Shown here: in pieces, positions 18,316 to 27,672 of the stretch
Position numbering within the stretch: the stretch's first letter is position 1
Layout: the number at the start of each line of letters is the position of its first letter
Assembly (NCBI RefSeq): GCF_020037125.1
Contig: NZ_JAIQDG010000023.1
Coordinates: forward strand, 122,322 to 186,321
Direction of reading: 5' to 3'
Length of the DNA: 64,000 bases
Origin: Myxococcus sp. RHSTA-1-4
GTDB taxonomy: Bacteria > Myxococcota > Myxococcia > Myxococcales > Myxococcaceae
Notes under the pieces: model-generated
What the model was told of the DNA's origin: nothing
The model's database searches: none
What the model saw: only the letters and a program-made list of their open reading frames with translations
Program-made: the position numbers and the translations under genes

Positions 18316-20460
18316 GTGGTCCCGGATGTGCAGAGGGTGCGCGGCGTGCGTCGCGTCCTCTCGCTGTCATTGATTGGGTTGCTGGGCTGCTGGTGGTGCC
18401 GGGCGCTGCCCGCACATGCCGCGCCGTATGAAGTGGAGCCAGAGGCGGGAGAGGAATTGGACCTCCTCGCGCTGGTGGAAGAGGGCGCCATCTCCGGTGA
18501 GACGCTCGCGGCGCTGCTGGCGCTGCGGCGGACGGGGGTGGATTCACGGCTCGCGACGCGGGCGACGCTGTATGGACTGCCCGGGCTGACGTACGCGGAT
18601 GTGGATGGGGTGCTGCGGCTTCGCGCGGAGGGGGGCGCCTCTGGAGATGGGGCCTCGAGTGATGTGGCCGAGGCGCTCACGGAGGAGGAGGCGCGGAGGC
18701 TCGCGCCGTTCCTCGCGGAGCGCGAGCCGGGGCGGTTGTCGGGTGATGCGCGGTTGTTGATGGCATTCGCCGCGTCGGATTCGTTGCTGCCTCCCATGGC
18801 CTTGCAGGTCCGCGCGGCGGGGCTCGCGGGGCTGCGGGCGGGAGTGCTCGTGTCACTCGCGCGCCGGAGGTTGGGGGCGCTGAGGCGGGATGCTCGAACA
18901 CGGGCGCTCGTCGTGGACGCGCCCGGGGCGGCGTTGGTGCTGCCCAAGTTCTACGCGCAGTGGACGGGCGAGCGTGTCTCCGTGCTGGCGGGCACGTACC
19001 GGCTGGGCTTCGGGCAGCGGCTGACGCTGGACACCACCGCCCTGCCCGCGCCGGATGGCTTCCTTCCGGATGATGGCGTGCGCCCACCGGGTGGATTGGA
19101 GCGGGAGTGTCTCCTGGGGGGAGACGGCTGCGAGGCCGAGGAGCGGCTCTCCGACGTCACTCCGGACTTCGGATGGGACGAAGGCTTCCGGGGCCTCGCG
19201 GGCACCGTGCGCGGGCCCGTGGGCCGTGGCGCGGAGTTGTCGCTCACGGGCTTCGGCTCGTATCAGCTCCGCTCGCTGCCCCGGCACGCGGTGCTGGACT
19301 CCGCCGCGTGCGTCCGTGCACGCGGCGGCTGCAAGGCTCCGGACGTGCGCGTGCCCCTGCCGGGCTCCCGCCTGGAGAAGCTCACCGCGCGCACGCTGCC
19401 AGGGGTCTTCAACGAGTGGGCCGGCGGAGGCAACGCGACGCTGTCCACGTCATCGCGCGCGCACCTCGGGGTGACGGGCTGGGCGGCTCGGCCGGTGTGG
19501 GCCGTGGAGGGGGCCCGGCTCGACTTCCAGCCGGGGGCCCGCTATCCGGCGGGCGGTGGCTTCGGCGCGGTGGGGCTCGACGCCGCCTGGGGACATGGCG
19601 CGGTGGACCTCTTCTTCGAGGGCACCCGCAGCTTCGACTCCGCGCCCGAGGGCGGAGGAGGTTTCGGCGCGCTCCAGCGCACCGTGCTCTCCGGCGAGAG
19701 GAAGGAGCTGGAGCTGGCGCTTCGCTACTACGGCCGCGACTTCGCGAACCCATACAGCGGTGCTCCTTCCGGGCCGGATGCACTGGAGGGGCTGCGCGTG
19801 CGCAACGAGCTGGGCGCGCGGGTGCGCTACCTCCAGCGGGAGGAGCGCGCATGGCGGCTGCGCGGGCAGGTGGATGCGTGGACGCTGCCGGCCGACGGTG
19901 CGGTTCCGGGGACGGCGGGCACGGCGCACCTGCGCGCCTCCGCCCGCGCGGACTGGCTCGTGTGGCCCTTGTTCCAGCCGTCGCTCCAGGTGGAGCTGCG
20001 CGACTCGGGGCTCGGGGCGGAGGTCCCCTGTTCCGAGGACGCGGAGTCCGATTCGGGGCTGGACTGCTCCCGCGGGCGGTATGGCGTCATCGCGCGGGTC
20101 CGGTCCGAGCCCTCCGAGGAAGTATCGCTCGCCGCGCAGTACGGGCACGCGCGGGTGGATGAGCCCGAGGCCGGAGGGCCCCGGTACGACGCCCAGGCCG
20201 TGCTCGACGTGCGGCTGCGGCCGGACGAGTCCCTGCGGCTGGGCGGGCGCGTGGTGTGGAAGGACGAGGACCTCTCCGAGCGCAGCCGGCTCCGGCAGGA
20301 GCTGCGCGCCTCGGTGGACGCGCGCTGGACCGCCTTCGGCACGGTGAGTGCACGGGCGCGGTACGCGTGGGTGCTGGACTTGAAGGACGCGAGCGTGGCG
20401 CGCGTACCGCCCGACCCGCCGCGCCACCTCTTTCACCTGGAGCTGGAGACGCGCTTCTGA
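18316..20460 (+). CDS. Secreted/outer-membrane protein with helix-hairpin-helix motifs
   Basis: A 714-residue protein with a signal peptide (LSLSLIGLLGCWWCRALPAHA). Right after it come two probable helix-hairpin-helix elements (about residues 47-105; second one ATLYGLPGLTYADVDGVL), like those of ComEA-type DNA-binding proteins. The rest is rich in alternating amphipathic strands ending with an aromatic residue (HLFHLELETRF), as in outer-membrane beta-barrels, and contains a YRLGFGQRLTLD segment reminiscent of HhH-barrel proteins in other phyla. Start GTG 18316 follows GGGAAGA; GTGs at 18328, 18337 and 18346 are alternatives. First of three genes: next start 26 bases after the stop. Function unknown; a surface DNA-binding role is inference. 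Confidence 0.75.
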   Translation: MVPDVQRVRGVRRVLSLSLIGLLGCWWCRALPAHAAPYEVEPEAGEELDLLALVEEGAISGETLAALLALRRTGVDSRLATRATLYGLPGLTYADVDGVLRLRAEGGASGDGASSDVAEALTEEEARRLAPFLAEREPGRLSGDARLLMAFAASDSLLPPMALQVRAAGLAGLRAGVLVSLARRRLGALRRDARTRALVVDAPGAALVLPKFYAQWTGERVSVLAGTYRLGFGQRLTLDTTALPAPDGFLPDDGVRPPGGLERECLLGGDGCEAEERLSDVTPDFGWDEGFRGLAGTVRGPVGRGAELSLTGFGSYQLRSLPRHAVLDSAACVRARGGCKAPDVRVPLPGSRLEKLTARTLPGVFNEWAGGGNATLSTSSRAHLGVTGWAARPVWAVEGARLDFQPGARYPAGGGFGAVGLDAAWGHGAVDLFFEGTRSFDSAPEGGGGFGALQRTVLSGERKELELALRYYGRDFANPYSGAPSGPDALEGLRVRNELGARVRYLQREERAWRLRGQVDAWTLPADGAVPGTAGTAHLRASARADWLVWPLFQPSLQVELRDSGLGAEVPCSEDAESDSGLDCSRGRYGVIARVRSEPSEEVSLAAQYGHARVDEPEAGGPRYDAQAVLDVRLRPDESLRLGGRVVWKDEDLSERSRLRQELRASVDARWTAFGTVSARARYAWVLDLKDASVARVPPDPPRHLFHLELETRF

Positions 20461-20486
20461 CGCGCATGGAAAGGAGAGAGCGGAAC

Positions 20487-22340
20487 GTGAGGGTTGCCGA
20501 CATGAGGGAGTGGGGCAGGAGGGTGGGTGGGGGCGTCATGCTGGCGCTGCTCGGCGCATGGGGCTGTGGAGGGCCGTCCCTGGACGAAGGTGTGGACGCG
20601 GCGTGCGCCGGGCTGCTGCCCGGGGACCTCGTCATCACCGAGTACCTCAATGACCCCGAGGGCACGGACACGGGGCAGGAGTACGTCGAGCTGCACAACC
20701 CCACGCGCGCCCGCGTGGACCTGAATGGGCTGACGCTCTACGCCGCGCGCTCGGATGGCTCGCAGGAGCGGGCCCATGTCTTCACCCAAGCCGTTCCGTT
20801 GGCGCCAGGAAGCTATCTGGTGCTCGGAGACGTCCGGGAGGGGGCATTGCCCGCGCACGTGGACCATGCGTATGGCGAGGCGCTCGGGGCGCTGGGCAAC
20901 TCCGGTGGGCTGCTGGGCGTGCGATGCGGGGAGCGCGTGGTCGACGAGGTCCACCTCACCGCGCCCGCGAAGAGCGGCGTGGCCCGGGCCTACGACGGCC
21001 GGCTCGTTCCGGACTCGGCCGGCAATGATGACCCGGCGCGCTGGTGTGACGGGACGACGGGCGTGGGGGACGCGGGGACGTTCCGTGGGAGCCCGGGGAC
21101 GGCGAATGCTCCGTGTGACTCCGCCGGCCCTCCGGTGACACCCGCGGCGGACGCGGGCGTCGTGGAGACGTGTGTGCCCGTGGGGGCCCAGGCCGCGCGG
21201 CCCGTGGCGAGGCCGCGTCCGGGAGAGCTGGTCATCACCGAGGTGATGGCCAACCCGCGCGGGGACGACACGCTGGGCGAGTGGGTGGAGGTGATGGCCA
21301 CCGTGCCCGTGGACCTCAATGGGGTGACGGTGGGCTCGGACTCGGCGGGGACGAGGGTGGAGGGGGCTCGGTGCATATCGCTCTCGGCCGGGGAACATGG
21401 GGTGCTGGCGCGGCGCACGGAGGCGGTGCTCAACGGCGGGCTGCCCCAGCCCGTGGCCACGTTCGGCGTGGACCTGCGCAACGCGGGCGGCGTGGTGATG
21501 GTGCGGGCGGGAGACGTCCTCATCGACGCGGCCGTGTACGGCCCGGCGGAGGAGGGCGTGGCCTCCCAGGTGTCCGCGCTCCTGGCGGACGCGAGCCGCA
21601 ATGACTCACAGGAGGCCTGGTGCCGGGCCACCGACACCTATGGGACGCGAGGCAACCTGGGGACGCCGGGGCGCGCGAACCGCGCGTGCACCGGGGGCGG
21701 TGGCTCGGATGGGGGCGTCCCGGACGGAGGCGTCATGGCGGATGCCGGCGTTCCGGACGCGGGTGCGGGGGACGCGGGGACTTCCACGCCCGGTTGCATC
21801 GACCGGTCGACCGGACGGGCTCGCACGCCGAGGGTGCCGGACGCGGGCTCCCTGGTCCTCACCGAGTTCATGGCGGACCCGGTCGCGGTGGCGGACGCCA
21901 CGGGAGAGTGGGTCGAGGTGCTCGCCCTGGCGGACGTGGACCTCAATGGGGTGAGCCTGTCCAGCGGGAGCGGGAGCAGCACGGTGCTCGCTTCGACGCT
22001 GTGTCTGTCCTTGAGGGCCGGGAGCCGTGCCGTCATCGCACGCAGCGCCGACGTGTCCGCGAATGGCGGACTGCCCGTGGTGCTCGGCACGTTCTCGTTC
22101 AACCTCGCGAACAGCGCGGGGAGCCACATGCTCCGGCTCTCGGTGGACGGGAGGCTCCTGGATGCCGTGACGTGGACGGCCGCGGCGGTGCCGGGCGTGG
22201 CCTCGCAGCTGGACCCGTCCCGGAGCGACCCCGCCCGCAATGACCTGGCGGGCAGCTTCTGTCCCGCGCCCACCGGGGCCCGCTATGGCCTGGGCGACCG
22301 GGGGACGCCGGGCGTGGAGAACCGTCCATGCGCGCTGTGA
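20487..22340 (+). CDS. Lipoprotein with three lamin-tail domains
   Basis: A 617-residue surface-type protein. A signal peptide ends in LLGAWGCGG, a probable lipidation site. Three repeats of a lamin-tail (LTD) domain begin at about residues 47 (GDLVITEYLNDP...EYVELHNP), 247 (GELVITEVMANP...GEWVEV) and 453 (GSLVLTEFMADP...GEWVEV), each with a conserved V/D-L-N-G-(L/V) turn. Linkers are rich in Asp-Ala-Gly and Pro. Bacterial LTDs are extracellular Ig-like modules often linked to nucleases or surface anchoring. The GTG at 20487 is chosen for its AAGGAGAGAG site; an ATG at 20466 lacks one. Its end overlaps the thermonuclease gene by 13 bases, so they are coexpressed. Confidence 0.82.
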   Translation: MRVADMREWGRRVGGGVMLALLGAWGCGGPSLDEGVDAACAGLLPGDLVITEYLNDPEGTDTGQEYVELHNPTRARVDLNGLTLYAARSDGSQERAHVFTQAVPLAPGSYLVLGDVREGALPAHVDHAYGEALGALGNSGGLLGVRCGERVVDEVHLTAPAKSGVARAYDGRLVPDSAGNDDPARWCDGTTGVGDAGTFRGSPGTANAPCDSAGPPVTPAADAGVVETCVPVGAQAARPVARPRPGELVITEVMANPRGDDTLGEWVEVMATVPVDLNGVTVGSDSAGTRVEGARCISLSAGEHGVLARRTEAVLNGGLPQPVATFGVDLRNAGGVVMVRAGDVLIDAAVYGPAEEGVASQVSALLADASRNDSQEAWCRATDTYGTRGNLGTPGRANRACTGGGGSDGGVPDGGVMADAGVPDAGAGDAGTSTPGCIDRSTGRARTPRVPDAGSLVLTEFMADPVAVADATGEWVEVLALADVDLNGVSLSSGSGSSTVLASTLCLSLRAGSRAVIARSADVSANGGLPVVLGTFSFNLANSAGSHMLRLSVDGRLLDAVTWTAAAVPGVASQLDPSRSDPARNDLAGSFCPAPTGARYGLGDRGTPGVENRPCAL

Positions 22341-22807
22341 GCGTCATGCTGGCCTCCGCGCTCCTGGCCTGCGGCGGTGACACCCGGTCCCCGTGTGGCC
22401 CGGACACGGCCCGGGTGGTGGAGGCCATCGACGGAGACACCCTGCTCCTGGAAGGTGGCGAGCGCGTCCGCTACCTGCTCGCGGACGCGCCGGAGAGCGC
22501 GGGAGGCGCGAGGGATTGCTTCGGCCCGGAGGCCCACGCCTTCAACCGCGACCTCGTGGAGGGGCGTCAGGTGGCGCTCGCGTACGGTGAAGCCTGCGCG
22601 GACCGCTTCGGCCGGCTGCTCGCATATGTGTCCGTGGACGGGCGCGAGGTGAACACGCTCCTGGTGGAGAGGGGCCATGCCTGTGTGCTGCACGTGCCGC
22701 CCGCGGGCAGCGCGCGGCGCGCGGAGTTCGAATCACTGGAGGCCGAGGCCCGGCGCGCGAGGAGAGGAGTGTGGGGGGCCTGCGCGCCGGTCCCCTGCCT
22801 GCGTTGA
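22328..22807 (+). CDS. Thermonuclease (SNase-like) family lipoprotein
   Basis: A 159-residue protein with a perfect lipobox (LALLAC-type: ALLAC, Cys15) and a staphylococcal nuclease-like domain. Visible family motifs are VVEAIDGDTLLLEGGERVRYLLADAPE (Asp-rich calcium site and catalytic Arg equivalent; shown in parts), DRFGRLLAYV and LLVERGHACV. It is predicted to cut DNA or RNA outside the cytoplasm while anchored to a membrane. It overlaps the lamin-tail gene upstream by 13 bases, so translation is coupled. Length is close to the minimal family domain. Whether all catalytic residues align (Arg, Glu, Arg) should be checked; the Arg of DRFGR and Glu/Asp positions look present. Confidence 0.85.
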   Translation: MRAVSVMLASALLACGGDTRSPCGPDTARVVEAIDGDTLLLEGGERVRYLLADAPESAGGARDCFGPEAHAFNRDLVEGRQVALAYGEACADRFGRLLAYVSVDGREVNTLLVERGHACVLHVPPAGSARRAEFESLEAEARRARRGVWGACAPVPCLR

Positions 22808-23057
22808 GCGTCCGGGATGGCACCGCACCGGGGCAGGCGGGCACGCGTGCCCGCCCGGGATGGGGGGCGCCTTCGTGGCCGCCTCCCCTTCGAGGCATCA
22901 CCCGGGCGGCACGCGGGGACGGGGAGCCCCCATGTCTCACGCGGTGTATCCAAAGGGTGACGGCCATGCCCTCTGCTCATCCACCCAGGAAGGCCATTTC
23001 AGGCGGAGGCTTCGCTGGCGGGGCGGGGCTTTGGGGCCCGGCGGGGGAGGCGCTCGC

Positions 23058-25328
23058 ATGAGCACCTGCGCCACGCCGGCCCGTGCCCTTCCGGACCTGA
23101 TGGAGGCCTGCCGTGACGACCTCATCCGGCGCTGGGAGGTGCGGGTGGGCAAGATGTTCGGGGAGAGCTCGCTCACCCGCGAGGAGCGGCTGGACCACAT
23201 GCCCGAGCTGGTGGACTCGTTGGTGGACATCATCCGGGGGGGGCTCGTGGCATCCGAGCTGGAGAGGGCGCGGGCCGTCGGCGGCAGGCACGGCCGGAGC
23301 CGTTACCAGGCGGGCATGAGCCTGGACGCGGTGGTGCTCGAGCACGGCCTGCTGCGCGACACCCTCCTGGAGGTGCTCGAGGAGGCGGGCTGGGGGCCGG
23401 AGCTGGCCGAGCTGCGCGTGCTCAACCAGGCGCTCGACGCGAGCCTCGCGGACTCCGTGGTGCAGTACACCCGCGAGCAGGAGCGCGCGCTGCGAGAGAC
23501 GGAGTCGACGCTGCTCGCCATCCTCGACCACGCTCCGGCCTCCATCTACGCCAAGGACTCGAAGGGCCGCTACCTCTTCATCAACCGCGCCCTGGGGCAG
23601 TCCATCGGCAGGACTCGCGACGAGGTGGTGGGCCGCACGGACGCGGAGCTGCTCCCACCCGAGCTGGCGGAGGTCTGCGCCATCAGCGACCGGCGGGTGC
23701 TCGCCGGCCGCCAGCCTCTCATCGCCGACGAGGAGGTGACGGGCGCGGATGGGCCGCACGTCTACCAGTCGCTCAAGTTCCCGCTGCCGGACACCGAGGG
23801 CCGCATCGTCGCGGTCTGCGGCATCTCCACGGACGTCACCGAGGCGAGGCGCCTCCAGCGCGAGCGGGACGAGGCGCGCGAGAAGTTGCGCCGCGTCATC
23901 ACCCAGCTCCCCGTCATCCTCTGGTCCGCGGATGCGGACGGCACCATCACCCTCCTGGAGGGGGAGGGGCTGCGCGCGCTCGGGCTGGAGCGGGGGGCGC
24001 TGGTGGGCCGCTCCACCTACGAGGTGTACGCCAACCGCCCGGACCTCATCGAGGCCGCGCGCCGCGCGCGGGCCGGTGAGTCCCTGTCCCTGGAGCTGGA
24101 GCTGGGCGGCTCCTGGTTCATGGCGTACATCTCTCCGGTGTTCGGGCCCGGCGGGAAGGTGGTGAGCGTGGCGGGCGTGTCGCTGGACATCACCGAGCGC
24201 CGCCGCGCGGAGGAGGTGCTGCGCCAGTCGGAGACGCGCTACCGGCTGGCCACCCTGGCCACCAGCGACGTCATCTACGACTGGGAGATAGACACCGGCC
24301 GCATCGAGTGGAGCGAGCTGGCCGTGAGCCAGTTCCGCCTGTGCTCCGGCCACCCGCGGCTGGACATCCAGTGGTGGACCGGGTGCATCCACCCCGAGGA
24401 CCGCGAGCGCGTGGCCGGTGACATGAAGGCCGTCATCGAGCGGGGCGAGGAGCGCTGGGCGGACGAGTACCGCTTCCTGCGCGGGGACGGGACGTGGGCG
24501 GTCATCTCCGACCGGGGACAGGTGGTGCGTGACGCCACGGGGCGCGCGGTGCGCATGGTGGGCGCCATGCAGGACATCACCGAGCAGCGGGAGGCGGAGC
24601 AGGAGGCCAGGCGGCGGGCGGAGTTCGAGCAGCTCCTCATCGGCATCGTCGGGCATGATTTGCGCAACCCCATCGCCGCCATCACCATGGCCACCACCAC
24701 GCTGCTGCGGCGCGAGGGCCTGGACGAGCGGCAGCGCAAGGTGATGGCCCGCATCCTCTCCAGCGCCGAGCGCGCCACGCGCATGCTGCGCGACGTGCTG
24801 GACTTCACCCAGGCCCGCCTGGGCGGTGGCATCCCCATGCAGCCACAGCCGCTCGACCTGCACGAGCTGACGCGGCAGGTGGTGGACGAGGTGCAGCTCG
24901 CCTGGCCGGGGCGGCGGCTGGAGGTGGACCGCGGCGGCGACGGCCGGGGGCAGTGGGACCCGGACCGGCTGGCGCAGGTCATCACCAACCTGGTCAACAA
25001 CGCCCTCAAGTACAGCCCGGAGCATTGCCCGGTGCGGGTGCGCACGCGTGGCACGCGTGACGCGGTGGTGCTGGCGGTCCACAACCAGGGGGCGGCCATT
25101 CCCCAGGAGCTGCGCGACAGGCTGTTCGAGCCGTTGAAGCGCGCCGCCCCCCAGGAGATGCGCGACGGCCGCGGCCTGGGCCTGGGCCTGTTCATCGTGA
25201 AACACATCGTGGACGCGCACGGCGGCGGGCTGCGCGTGCGCTCCACGGAGCTGGAGGGCACCACCGTCCTGGTGCGCCTGCCGCGCCAGGTGGAGGTGCG
25301 GGCCCCGGAGACGTCCGCCGGGGCGTGA
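23058..25328 (+). CDS. PAS-domain sensor histidine kinase with RsbRD-like N-terminus
   Basis: A 756-residue cytoplasmic kinase. Residues about 1-150 resemble the RsbT co-antagonist/RsbRD N-terminal helical domain. Three PAS domains follow (about 155-275, 280-385, 395-515; the third with a PAC-like ...VRMVGAMQDITEQ end). The dimerisation domain carries His533 in VGHDLRNP, and the ATPase domain shows NLVNNALKYS (N box) and DGRGLGLGLFIVKH (G box). No receiver or membrane segment is present, so it probably senses a cytoplasmic signal and phosphorylates an unlinked regulator. The ATG at 23058 is decided by GGGGGAGG 7 bases upstream. No response regulator gene is adjacent: an orphan, common in myxobacteria. 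Confidence 0.92.
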   Translation: MSTCATPARALPDLMEACRDDLIRRWEVRVGKMFGESSLTREERLDHMPELVDSLVDIIRGGLVASELERARAVGGRHGRSRYQAGMSLDAVVLEHGLLRDTLLEVLEEAGWGPELAELRVLNQALDASLADSVVQYTREQERALRETESTLLAILDHAPASIYAKDSKGRYLFINRALGQSIGRTRDEVVGRTDAELLPPELAEVCAISDRRVLAGRQPLIADEEVTGADGPHVYQSLKFPLPDTEGRIVAVCGISTDVTEARRLQRERDEAREKLRRVITQLPVILWSADADGTITLLEGEGLRALGLERGALVGRSTYEVYANRPDLIEAARRARAGESLSLELELGGSWFMAYISPVFGPGGKVVSVAGVSLDITERRRAEEVLRQSETRYRLATLATSDVIYDWEIDTGRIEWSELAVSQFRLCSGHPRLDIQWWTGCIHPEDRERVAGDMKAVIERGEERWADEYRFLRGDGTWAVISDRGQVVRDATGRAVRMVGAMQDITEQREAEQEARRRAEFEQLLIGIVGHDLRNPIAAITMATTTLLRREGLDERQRKVMARILSSAERATRMLRDVLDFTQARLGGGIPMQPQPLDLHELTRQVVDEVQLAWPGRRLEVDRGGDGRGQWDPDRLAQVITNLVNNALKYSPEHCPVRVRTRGTRDAVVLAVHNQGAAIPQELRDRLFEPLKRAAPQEMRDGRGLGLGLFIVKHIVDAHGGGLRVRSTELEGTTVLVRLPRQVEVRAPETSAGA

Positions 25329-25499
25329 ATGGCCTCGCGGGCGCGGCCCCGGGCCACCACGGTGCCACCCGGGCGCGCCGGCCAGGACCCGCGGCGCCGT
25401 CCTCATGGACTCTCAGAGTGGGAGAGGGGGGGCCTTGCTCCCCGGGGGCCTGCCCGGTTAGCACGGGGGCGTGGTGGAGTACCCGTTCGGGAGGGGTTC

Positions 25500-26348
25500 A
25501 TGAAGAAGGTTCTCATCGGCGTCGGCATTGGCTGCGGAGTCCTCATGCTGGTCGGCTTCGGCCTGCTGGTCGCCGGCGGCATGTGGGTCAAGAACAAGGT
25601 GGGCGGCTCCATCGAGGCCGCGCAGCGGATGCAGGCCCAGGAGCAGGAGCTGGTGCAGCTCAACCAGAGCCACCCGTTCCAGGCGCCCCCAGAGGGCGAG
25701 GTGCTGGAGCTGGACGCGAAGCGGATGGACACCTACCTCGCGATTCGCGAGGGGGCGATGCCGGTGTTCAAGGACTTCGAGCAGAAGTCGAAGGCCTTCG
25801 AGGAGAAGTACGGCGGTGAGGGCAACAAGGACGCCAACGTCGGCGCGGCCATGGAGGCGGCCAGCCTGATGATGGGCCTGGCGGCCGACGTGCGCGCCGC
25901 GTACATCGACAACCTGAAGAAGCACGGCATGTCTCCCGCCGAGTTCCAGACCATCACCTCCACCGTCTACGCGTCGATGATGGCGGACGGCATGGAGAAG
26001 ATGCAGGGCGCCATGGCGGAGGGCCGCGAGGCCCTGGACAAGCAGCTCGAGGAGCTGGACCAGAAGCTGGAGAGCGACTCGCTCTCCGACGAGGAGCGCA
26101 AGGCGCTGGAGGAGGCCCGGACGCAGCTCCAGGCCACGGCCGACTCCCTGGGGCAGCAGCAGGAGGACGCGCCGGGCGGGCTGTCCGAGGGCGCGAAGAA
26201 GGTGGCCGCCGCCAACGTGGAGCTGCTGAAGAAGTACGAGGACCGCGTGCAGGTGATGGCCAACTCGGCCTTCGACGGCTTCATCCTGGGCGGCGCCTCC
26301 AGCAACATCAACATGGTGGGTGGCGGCACCGCGCAGGACCTGGATTAG
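25500..26348 (+). CDS. Membrane-anchored hypothetical protein
   Basis: A 282-residue protein with one N-terminal hydrophobic helix (VLIGVGIGCGVLMLVGFGLL) acting as an uncleaved anchor, followed by a long helical, highly charged periplasmic or cytoplasmic region (many Glu/Lys; DKQLEELDQKLESDSLSDEE suggests coiled coil). No recognised family. ATG at 25500 is preceded by GGGAGGGG. Located between a histidine kinase and the convergent TerC-type gene; it could be cotranscribed with the kinase (171 bases apart), but no functional link is shown. Confidence 0.75.
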   Translation: MKKVLIGVGIGCGVLMLVGFGLLVAGGMWVKNKVGGSIEAAQRMQAQEQELVQLNQSHPFQAPPEGEVLELDAKRMDTYLAIREGAMPVFKDFEQKSKAFEEKYGGEGNKDANVGAAMEAASLMMGLAADVRAAYIDNLKKHGMSPAEFQTITSTVYASMMADGMEKMQGAMAEGREALDKQLEELDQKLESDSLSDEERKALEEARTQLQATADSLGQQQEDAPGGLSEGAKKVAAANVELLKKYEDRVQVMANSAFDGFILGGASSNINMVGGGTAQDLD

Positions 26349-26369
26349 CGTCCGGGCGCGCTCCGGGCC

Positions 26370-27353
26370 TCACGCCTCCACTTCGGTGTGGCGCGTGGGG
26401 CCCCTGGGGCGCTCCTCCTCCCCGAGCCGGGCGCGGGCGAGGTCCTCGCGCTTCTGGACGCGCCGGCTGGCCCACACCGACACGGTGATGAACGTGACGA
26501 TGATGGCCACCGAGACGAGCGGCGGGACGTGGAGCCACGGCTCCAGCACCATCTTCAACCCGGCGAAGGCGAGCACTCCGGCCAGCCCGTAGTGGAGGTA
26601 GCGCAGCTGCCCCACGGTGCCGGCCAGCAGCAGGTACAGCGCCCGCAGGCCGAGGATGGCGAAGGCGTTGGAGCTGTAGATGACGAAGGTGTCCTGCGTC
26701 ACCGAGAAGGCCGCGGGCACCGAGTCCACCGCGAAGAGGATGTCCGTCAGCTCCAGGCCCATCAGCGCCAGCAGCAGCGGCGTGGCGACGCGCCGCCCGT
26801 CCTCGAGCCGGACGAGGAACGACTTGCCGTGCAGCTTCTGCGTGACGGGCAGCCGGTGCGCCAGCCAGCGCACGGCCTTGTTCTCCACCTGCTCCGCCGG
26901 GTCCTCCTTGTACACGCGCCACGCGGTGTAGAGGAGGATGCCGCCGAAGACGTAGGCCACCCAGCTCCAGCGCTCCAGCGCCGCCGCGCCCAGGAAGATG
27001 AACAGCGCGCGGAAGACGAGCGCGCCGAAGATGCCCAGGAAGAGCACGTTGTGCTGGAAGCGGGAGGGGATGCCCAGGCTGCGGAAGATGACGAGGAAGA
27101 CGAAGACGTTGTCGAGGCTGAGGCTCTTCTCGATGAAGTACGCCGCGAGGTACTCGTGCCCGGACCGGGCGCCGAAGACCCGCCAGACGAGGCCGCCGAA
27201 GAGCAGCCCCGCCGCGACCCACACGCAGCTCCAGATGACGGCCGCCTTGTGGGACTCGCCATGCCGCCCCCGGTGGGCGAGCAGGTCCACGACGAGCAGC
27301 ACCAGCACCACCGCCCAGAAGACCGCCCAGACCCATGTCGGAATGTTCTGCAT
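26370..27353 (-). CDS. TerC/Alx-family integral membrane protein
   Basis: A 327-residue protein with about nine hydrophobic helices. The family's conserved acidic sites are visible: EKSLSLDNVFVFLVIF near helix 3 and LMGLELTDILFAVDSVPA in the second half, which coordinate the transported metal. TerC/Alx proteins are linked to manganese export and tellurite resistance; Alx in E. coli exports Mn and is induced at alkaline pH. The ATG at 27353 gives the family start (MQNIPTWVWAVF); an ATG seven codons earlier is possible. No yybP-ykoY riboswitch could be seen upstream. Divergent from arsC. Confidence 0.92.
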   Translation of the reverse strand: MQNIPTWVWAVFWAVVLVLLVVDLLAHRGRHGESHKAAVIWSCVWVAAGLLFGGLVWRVFGARSGHEYLAAYFIEKSLSLDNVFVFLVIFRSLGIPSRFQHNVLFLGIFGALVFRALFIFLGAAALERWSWVAYVFGGILLYTAWRVYKEDPAEQVENKAVRWLAHRLPVTQKLHGKSFLVRLEDGRRVATPLLLALMGLELTDILFAVDSVPAAFSVTQDTFVIYSSNAFAILGLRALYLLLAGTVGQLRYLHYGLAGVLAFAGLKMVLEPWLHVPPLVSVAIIVTFITVSVWASRRVQKREDLARARLGEEERPRGPTRHTEVEA

Positions 27354-27672
27354 GGCTCTGTCCAACCTATGCATCCCTCCGTGAGGGCTGCCTCCAGGCG
27401 GCCGGGAAGAGGTGGGGAACGGTAGGGGCAACGCCGCCCTGTCACCGGGGCGGGCGTGCGGGTGTCACCGGATGGCCATTGTGACGGGGTGCGTAAAGAC
27501 AGACCCAGGGGGGCGGGCGAGGGTCCGGTCCCTCTCTTTGCGAGCATCCAGCCTCCGGATGTGCCAGCCTCGGAATGCACGCTGTCCGTGAAGGGCGGTG
27601 TGAACCCGCTTCTGGCACCAGCGCTTGGGGGGAGGGGCGCGTCGATTCGTAGCAACCGGAGGGGCAGCTCAA
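27354..27672. other. Divergent intergenic region, TerC-type gene / arsC
   Basis: A 319-base region that should hold both promoters. GAGGGG lies 9 bases before arsC. I could not identify an ArsR operator or a riboswitch, and a sigma-54-like element (27613) has wrong spacing. Confidence 0.5.

Noticed and set aside
27613..27630. Sigma-54-like -24/-12 element (TGGCAC ... CTTGG) upstream of arsC
   Set aside because: The -12 part is one base too far from the -24 part and lacks the invariant GC, so it does not meet the strict spacing rule.
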